A stretch of DNA of 25,076 bases from an uncultured bacterium (lineage in GTDB: Bacteria; Actinomycetota; Coriobacteriia; Coriobacteriales; Coriobacteriaceae). Made by a program: the position numbers and the translations under genes. The DNA is taken from assembly GCA_905215835.1 (NCBI GenBank), contig CAJMRR010000006.1, positions 1 through 25,076 of the forward strand, written 5' to 3'. The notes beneath the pieces were generated by a model, which was not told the origin of the DNA, made no database searches, and saw only the letters and a program-made list of their open reading frames with translations. Shown piece after piece: positions 21,233 through 25,076 of this stretch (position 1 is its first letter; every line of letters starts with the position of its first letter).

Positions 21233-22339
21233 ATGCTGCGTATAGCGACCATCGGCACATCCATGATTACCGACGACTTTATCCAAGTCGTCAACGCCAA
21301 CGACCAAGCCGCGTTTGTGGGCACGCTCTCGCGCGATGCCAATCGCGGTGCTGCCTTTACCGCCGAGCGCGGTGGCGAGCGTAACTTCACCGCACTTGAT
21401 GAGCTCGCGTCCGCCGCCGACGTCGACGCCGTCTATATCGGCAGCCCTAACGCACTTCACTACGAGCAGGCCCTTGCCTGCATCGCCGGTGGCAAGCACG
21501 TCATCGTCGAGAAACCCTTCTGCGCCACCGAAGCGCAGGCGCTGGAAGTCTTCCGCGCTGCCGAGGCAGCAGGTGTCGTGGCCCTCGAGGCCATGCGTCC
21601 CCTCCACGATCACGCCTTCCACGCCATCGAGGACGCCCTGGGCGAGATCGCCCCCATCCGCCGTGCCTCATTGCGCTTTGGCAAGTATTCCTCGCGCTAC
21701 AACGAGATTCTCGCGGGACGCGCCACCAATATCTTCGACTGCAATATGGCATCGGGTTCCCTCATGGACATTGGCGTCTACGCCGTCGAGCCCATGGTCG
21801 AGATTTTCGGCATGCCCTCCGGCCTTACGAGCATGACTACTCTGCTCGACCCCACCACGCGACAGCTCACGCACGGCCCCATCGACGGCTGCGGTTCCAT
21901 CCTCGCCAGCTATGGCGGAGGCCGCATCTCCGTCGAGCTCGCGCACTCCAAAATTACGAATGACCTACTGCCCTCGCAGATCGAAGGCGAGCGTGGCACT
22001 ATCCAGATTGACCATCTGTCAACGCCCCGCAACGTCCGCATCGACTATCGCGGCGACGTCGTACGCGGCTCGGCGACCGAGGCGCCGCGCGAACAGGGCG
22101 ACAACGGCCGCGTGCTCGACCTGCCCAAATCGAGCAACACCATGGAATACGAACTCACAGACTTTATCACCGCCATCGGCGGCATCGATAACGTCAAGGA
22201 AGAGATTTGGGAGACCCCGGCGGGACGCCACGAGCTTGGCCACTACCGCGATGTCACGCTCGTCTCACTACGCATCATGGATGCCGTGCGTCAGCAGGCC
22301 GGCATAACCTTCCCGGCCGACGCAGGCAAGCAGGCATAG
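21233..22339 (+). CDS. Gfo/Idh/MocA family oxidoreductase
   Basis: The start is ATG 21233, set by AAGGGGGA, giving 368 residues; the frame is open across the preceding rnhA gene only as a shadow. The N-terminal Rossmann domain begins MLRIATIGTSMITDDFI, with a glycine loop less regular than the GxGxxA norm. VEKPFCATEAQA near 96-107 is the family EKP motif. The C-terminal domain contains GSLMDIGVYAVEPMVEIFG. It resembles the other Gfo/Idh protein of the window only at family level. Substrate unknown, probably a sugar or cyclitol derivative. The acylphosphatase gene starts two bases after its stop, so the two are probably co-transcribed, although no functional link is evident. Confidence 0.92.
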   Translation: MLRIATIGTSMITDDFIQVVNANDQAAFVGTLSRDANRGAAFTAERGGERNFTALDELASAADVDAVYIGSPNALHYEQALACIAGGKHVIVEKPFCATEAQALEVFRAAEAAGVVALEAMRPLHDHAFHAIEDALGEIAPIRRASLRFGKYSSRYNEILAGRATNIFDCNMASGSLMDIGVYAVEPMVEIFGMPSGLTSMTTLLDPTTRQLTHGPIDGCGSILASYGGGRISVELAHSKITNDLLPSQIEGERGTIQIDHLSTPRNVRIDYRGDVVRGSATEAPREQGDNGRVLDLPKSSNTMEYELTDFITAIGGIDNVKEEIWETPAGRHELGHYRDVTLVSLRIMDAVRQQAGITFPADAGKQA

Positions 22340-22341
22340 CG

Positions 22342-22752
22342 ATGGGCCTCTTCGATACGTTCTTCTCCAGCGTCACCGGCGGCAGTCGAGAGCCTCAAAA
22401 ACCGTCAAACGTCGAGCTCGAGCTGCGCCGCAGGCTTACCGTGCTTGCAAGCGACGAGGCCACTCAAGACACTCCCCTGCGTTATTTCCTGCGCTGGGCG
22501 GGGCAAGTCCAAGGCGTTGGTTTTCGCTTTACCAACACCAACCTCGCGCAGGCACGCGCACTCACCGGCTGGGTGCGTAACATGGAAGACGGCTCAGTCG
22601 AGATGGAGATACAGGGAGCTCCGGCAGACATCCTATCTCATCTCGAGGCACTTCATGCCTCCTACGAGCGCATGGGAACGCGTTTTCGCCTTGTAGATGC
22701 CCAGGCCCGAGCCCCACTTGCCAATGAAGACGGTTTCAGTCCTCATTATTAG
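22342..22752 (+). CDS. acyP: Acylphosphatase with N-terminal extension
   Basis: The 136-residue protein starts at ATG 22342, two bases after the preceding stop. The catalytic loop GQVQGVGFRFTNTNLA carries the phosphate-binding arginine, and GWVRNMEDGSVEMEIQG carries the asparagine that positions water, both as in the family. Acylphosphatases hydrolyse carboxyl-phosphate mixed anhydrides such as acetyl or carbamoyl phosphate. Classical members have about 90-100 residues; here about 40 polar residues (GLFDTFFSSVTGGSREPQKPSNVELELRRRL) precede the domain. No ribosome binding site is obvious before the ATG, which suggests translational coupling to the oxidoreductase gene. A shorter form from an internal start was not evident. 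Confidence 0.93.
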   Translation: MGLFDTFFSSVTGGSREPQKPSNVELELRRRLTVLASDEATQDTPLRYFLRWAGQVQGVGFRFTNTNLAQARALTGWVRNMEDGSVEMEIQGAPADILSHLEALHASYERMGTRFRLVDAQARAPLANEDGFSPHY

Positions 22753-22762
22753 TATTGTGTGC

Positions 22763-22780
22763 TAAATACGGTATCATTTA
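22763..22780 (+). promoter_or_regulatory. AT-rich dyad upstream of Fur/PerR-type gene
   Basis: TAAAT (22763-22767) and ATTTA (22776-22780) are separated by 8 nt, 34-51 nt before the regulator gene. Fur and PerR boxes are AT-rich inverted repeats and often lie before the regulator's own gene. The match is too short to assign firmly. Confidence 0.35.
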
Positions 22781-22813
22781 CCTACGACCGTTGATAGAAA
22801 AGAGGCGAGGCGC

Positions 22814-23194
22814 ATGGCGGTGCAAAGAAGGAATACCAAGCAGCGAAAGCTGGTTCTTGACGCCGTGCGCCAAAGCTACAACCATCCCACCGCCGACGAA
22901 ATCTACAACGTCGTGCGCGCGCAGGATGACAAAATCAGCCGCGGTACGGTCTACCGCAACCTCAATCTCTTGGCCGACGCCGGCGAGATCCTCTCCATCA
23001 AGACGCCGGGCGGCAGCCGCTTCGATCGCACGATCGAGCCGCACGCACATATCATCTGCACCTCATGCAGCCGCGTCATCGACGTACCGCTCCCCTTCGA
23101 TGCCCAGCTCGACGCCAAAGCGTCCGAGCAAATCGGCTGGCACGTCACGTCGCACTACACCATCTTCGAGGGTCTCTGCCCCGACTGCCGGTAG
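22814..23194 (+). CDS. Fur-family regulator, PerR-like
   Basis: The 126-residue protein starts at ATG 22814, preceded by GAGGCGAGG. It has the winged-helix DNA-binding domain with HPTADEIYNVV near 24-34 and RGTVYRNLNLLADAGEI near 43-59. Four cysteines (Cys82, Cys85, Cys122, Cys125) form the structural zinc site. The regulatory metal site appears present: His24, Asp71, His77 and His79 correspond to PerR ligands, and the RFDRTIEPHAH segment resembles PerR. Peroxide-sensing repressors of this kind control catalase, rubrerythrin and iron storage genes, none of which is in the window. Fur or Zur identity cannot be excluded by eye. Its TAG stop is the left end of a palindrome shared with the convergent HAD gene. 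Confidence 0.9.
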   Translation: MAVQRRNTKQRKLVLDAVRQSYNHPTADEIYNVVRAQDDKISRGTVYRNLNLLADAGEILSIKTPGGSRFDRTIEPHAHIICTSCSRVIDVPLPFDAQLDAKASEQIGWHVTSHYTIFEGLCPDCR

Positions 23195-23274
23195 ATGTTT
23201 GGAACATGCCTTAAAATCCACCTTTCCGCACTTTGCAGCAAAAAGTAGATTCCTAGACATGTCCCAAATGTCTA
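23192..23274. repeat. Palindrome containing both convergent stop codons
   Basis: The outer arms (23192-23210 and 23256-23274) match at 15 of 19 positions, opening with TAGATGTTTGG and closing with CCAAATGTCTA. Weaker inner complementarity follows (AAAATCCACCTTT against AAAAAGTAGATT). The outermost TAG and CTA are the stop codons of the PerR-like gene and the HAD phosphatase gene. It may act as a bidirectional terminator, but long T-runs are lacking. Confidence 0.7.
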
Positions 23275-24069
23275 CTCAGCAAGTAGACGACGCAGCTCTT
23301 CTTCGACCGTGCGCACGTAGCGGACGCGGTCGTTAATGCCACGCATAGAGGGGTTGCAGCTCTCCATCAGATAGGGATGGCCCACGACGTTGAGCATGTC
23401 GCGATCGTTCTCATTGTCGCCAAACGCCATCATCTCATCGGGCGAAATACCCAGGGCACGACCGTAATCGGCAAGCGCGGAGCCCTTGCCCGAACCGAAA
23501 CCGATAAAGTCCGTCCATTCGGTTCCCGACGTCATCACGTCAACACGGTCGCTAAAGAGGCGCTCAAAATACTCCAGGGCCGCCGGCTGATCCACCTCGG
23601 GCGTCTGGAAGGCAATCTTAATGACGTCCTCGTCAATGTCCTCGGGACGGTCGACCACCGCCACATCGCAGTGGACCTCATAGCGCAAATGGTCGACGAA
23701 CGCATCGTTGCCGCTCATGGTGTAGAGGTGTCCCTCACACGAAAGGGTCACGTCGGCATGGGGATACGCAACCACGGCATTCGCGATATCCATAGCAAGG
23801 CTACGCTCCATGGAACGCTTGACAACGGCACGCCCCTCGCTCATCACTAGGGCTCCGTTTTCGCATACATAGGCGAGCTCATCGGCCACCGGGGCAAACA
23901 GGTAGCGCAAGCTCGCATATTGACGACCGCTCGCCGGCATAAACACGATGCCGCGACGATGCAGTTCATCGATGAGCTCAAAGGCCTCGGAACGCGGCTC
24001 GTGCTCCCCCGGATGCAGCAACGTGCCGTCCAAATCGCATGCAATCAGCTTGATTCCCTCAAGACCCAT
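23272..24069 (-). CDS. HAD-superfamily Cof-type phosphatase
   Basis: The ATG at 24069 follows GGGGGAAAG, giving 265 residues, typical for Cof-type (subclass IIB) HAD hydrolases. Motif I is ACDLDGTLL with the nucleophile Asp12 and acid/base Asp14. Motif II is ASGRQ. Lysine motif III lies in GSGKGSAL and motif IV is AFGDNENDRDML. The cap domain lies between motifs II and III. These enzymes dephosphorylate small sugar phosphates, nucleotides or cofactors in the cytosol, often with broad specificity, so no substrate is proposed. It is preceded on the minus strand by a perfect 17-bp hairpin and the UreE-like gene. Its stop codon is part of the palindrome shared with the PerR-like gene. Confidence 0.95.
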   Translation of the reverse strand: MGLEGIKLIACDLDGTLLHPGEHEPRSEAFELIDELHRRGIVFMPASGRQYASLRYLFAPVADELAYVCENGALVMSEGRAVVKRSMERSLAMDIANAVVAYPHADVTLSCEGHLYTMSGNDAFVDHLRYEVHCDVAVVDRPEDIDEDVIKIAFQTPEVDQPAALEYFERLFSDRVDVMTSGTEWTDFIGFGSGKGSALADYGRALGISPDEMMAFGDNENDRDMLNVVGHPYLMESCNPSMRGINDRVRYVRTVEEELRRLLAE

Positions 24070-24097
24070 ATGCTTTCCCCCAAAGCACCTCATCAAC

Positions 24098-24142
24098 AGT
24101 AAGACGGACTTTGAATAGCTGCCTCTCAAAGTCCGTCTTACT
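24098..24142 (-). repeat. Perfect 17-bp inverted repeat between UreE-like and HAD genes
   Basis: AGTAAGACGGACTTTGA (24098-24114) is the exact reverse complement of 24126-24142, with an 11-nt loop. It begins 10 nt after the UreE-like stop codon on the minus strand and ends 28 nt before the HAD start codon. No T-run follows on either strand, so it is not a canonical intrinsic terminator. Confidence 0.75.
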
Positions 24143-24152
24143 CATACGCACG

Positions 24153-24731
24153 TTAACCGCGCGCCTTTTTTACGATCGCAAAGTCTGGAGCCATACTCAC
24201 AACGGCATCCGCCGCGCTCGATGCAAAGCGTCGGTCCGCATCGAGTTCACGGGTAACCACCGAGAGCCGAACACCCTCGACACCCCGGAGCATGCGGCCC
24301 AAAACAGGCTGCACCGGCGTATACATGCGCACGGTATGCTCGTCCGAGTCGCCCCGGAAGAGCGGCGCATGCATGTTGCCGATCTCCCAGCACGCATGCG
24401 CGAGCGCAATCGGGTCCATGCGGTCAACTTCGACCAAATAAACCTCGGCGCTGCGCAGGCGCACGACAACCGCCATGGGCACTATGCCCGAACGGTCGAT
24501 GACAAGCACATCGCCATCGGCAAGGCGATCGCCATCGGCAGCGCCCAGCCGAATATCGACCGTACGCCCCAGCTCCGTCACGCCCACAAATGTGCGGGCA
24601 TCGGCCTGGTCCCAATCGAGTAGTAGCTCATCGACCCCAAAGACACCGCCCAGCTCCCGGCGAAGCAAAAGCTCATAGGACGGGTCGTTGAGATTTCCGA
24701 GACACGCTGTCGAAACCAGATTCACAGGCAT
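24153..24731 (-). CDS. UreE-like nickel metallochaperone
   Basis: The 192-residue protein starts at ATG 24731. Its middle aligns with UreE: RTVDIRLGAADGDRLADGDVLVID (57-80) is the end of the peptide-binding domain, and DPIALAHACWEIGNMHAPLF (106-125) matches the start of the metal-binding domain, where UreE has AYHLGNRHVPLQ. The conserved nickel-binding histidine is His121. The C-terminal histidine-rich tail of Klebsiella-type UreE is absent. UreE delivers nickel to urease; no urease subunit or other accessory gene is in this window. The gene lies 3 nt after the stop of a SlyD-type isomerase gene, and SlyD proteins are nickel chaperones in other bacteria, so the pair may form a metal-handling operon. 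Confidence 0.7.
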   Translation of the reverse strand: MPVNLVSTACLGNLNDPSYELLLRRELGGVFGVDELLLDWDQADARTFVGVTELGRTVDIRLGAADGDRLADGDVLVIDRSGIVPMAVVVRLRSAEVYLVEVDRMDPIALAHACWEIGNMHAPLFRGDSDEHTVRMYTPVQPVLGRMLRGVEGVRLSVVTRELDADRRFASSAADAVVSMAPDFAIVKKARG

Positions 24732-24734
24732 AGC

Positions 24735-25076
24735 CTAGTCCTCGACCTCAACGAGCTCGATATCAAAGTTGAGGTCCTTGCCGGCCAGCTCGTGGTTGGC
24801 GTCGAGCGTCACGGCCTCAGGCGTTACGTCGATGACCACGGCGGGGACGGGCATGCCGCTCGGCGTGGACAGGAAAAGCTTCATGCCCTTCTCGATCTGC
24901 TCGATGTTGGGAACCTGTTCGGCCGGGAAGGTAATAACCATCTCGGGGTTGTGCTCGCCGTAGGCATCGGCAGCAGGAATGTGCACGGTCTTCTTCTCGC
25001 CCACCTGCATGTCGACAACAGCGGCGTCGAAGCCCTTGATCATCTGACCGGCGCCGCAGGTGAACTCCAGCGGCTC
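24735..25076 (-). CDS. FKBP-type peptidyl-prolyl isomerase, SlyD-like (partial)
   Basis: Only the C-terminal 113 residues are in the window; the gene continues past its end. EPLEFTCGAGQMIKGFDAAVVDMQVGEKKTV is the FKBP core, PAADAYGEHNPEMVITFP the border of the inserted flap domain and VTLDANHELAGKDLNFDIELVEV the closing strand typical of SlyD. SlyD proteins catalyse proline isomerisation and act as folding chaperones; many also bind nickel through a histidine-rich C-terminal tail, which is missing here since the protein ends in VEVED. It is co-directional with the UreE-like gene, which starts 3 nt after the stop, so co-translation is likely. Confidence 0.92.
   Translation of the reverse strand, partial: EPLEFTCGAGQMIKGFDAAVVDMQVGEKKTVHIPAADAYGEHNPEMVITFPAEQVPNIEQIEKGMKLFLSTPSGMPVPAVVIDVTPEAVTLDANHELAGKDLNFDIELVEVED

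Overview
The window is GC-rich, with gene content and intergenic repeats that best fit a gut actinobacterium of the Coriobacteriia, most likely Collinsella or a close relative. This is an inference from gene families, GTG/TTG starts with strong AAGGAGG-type ribosome binding sites and overall composition; no 16S or marker alignment was possible. Most of the window is ordinary chromosome with several regulated accessory modules and an unusual density of palindromic intergenic elements.

Layout. 1-2100 (+): a complete ClpP-like serine protease gene overlaps by 8 nt a VirD4/TraG-type coupling ATPase that lacks membrane helices. 2170-3930 (-): a strong terminator, then glucose-6-phosphate isomerase. 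4056-4808: a short gene resembling only the nucleotide-binding half of iron-containing alcohol dehydrogenases, bracketed by an inverted pair of a 28-bp repeat. 4846-6814 (+): two LexA-type boxes in front of a Y-family translesion polymerase overlapping a YolD-like gene. 6841-7224 (-): a membrane-anchored HMA (heavy-metal-associated) protein with a CsoR-like operator; its probable terminator lies inside the convergent yolD-like coding sequence. 7333-8663 (+): a promoter with an operator-like dyad, DUF3793, flavodoxin, then a bidirectional terminator. 8687-11877 (-): an amino-acid ABC transporter operon (lipoprotein, permease, ATPase), the permease carrying an extra extracytoplasmic domain.

11936-15258 (-): a run of aldo/keto reductase (two 4Fe-4S motifs), Gfo/Idh oxidoreductase and endonuclease IV. 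Both gaps hold a 67-bp palindromic element with invariant outer arms and a covarying core. 15421-16499 (+): a leader with a small ORF and terminator-like hairpin, then a ketopantoate reductase family gene. 16609-17775 (-): a two-helix membrane protein and a secreted tyrosine-rich protein. 17941-19611 (-): a palindrome, a terminator, and an O-acetylhomoserine sulfhydrylase gene with a leader peptide ORF and a consensus promoter, divergent from a LysR regulator (19672, +). 20674-23194 (+): RNase HI, a second Gfo/Idh oxidoreductase, acylphosphatase and a Fur/PerR-type regulator. 23192-24069: a palindrome whose two ends are the stop codons of the convergent PerR-type and HAD-phosphatase genes. 24098-25076 (-): a perfect 17-bp hairpin, a UreE-like metallochaperone and the C-terminal part of a SlyD-type FKBP isomerase that continues beyond the window.

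Coherent themes are SOS mutagenesis (polymerase plus YolD), metal and redox homeostasis (HMA protein, flavodoxin, PerR-type regulator, UreE/SlyD pair) and sulfur amino-acid supply (MetY plus LysR). The best candidates for something undescribed are the ClpP-VirD4 pair, the covarying 67-bp element, and the antisense terminator buried in the yolD-like gene. No tRNA, rRNA, CRISPR array or complete insertion sequence was seen.
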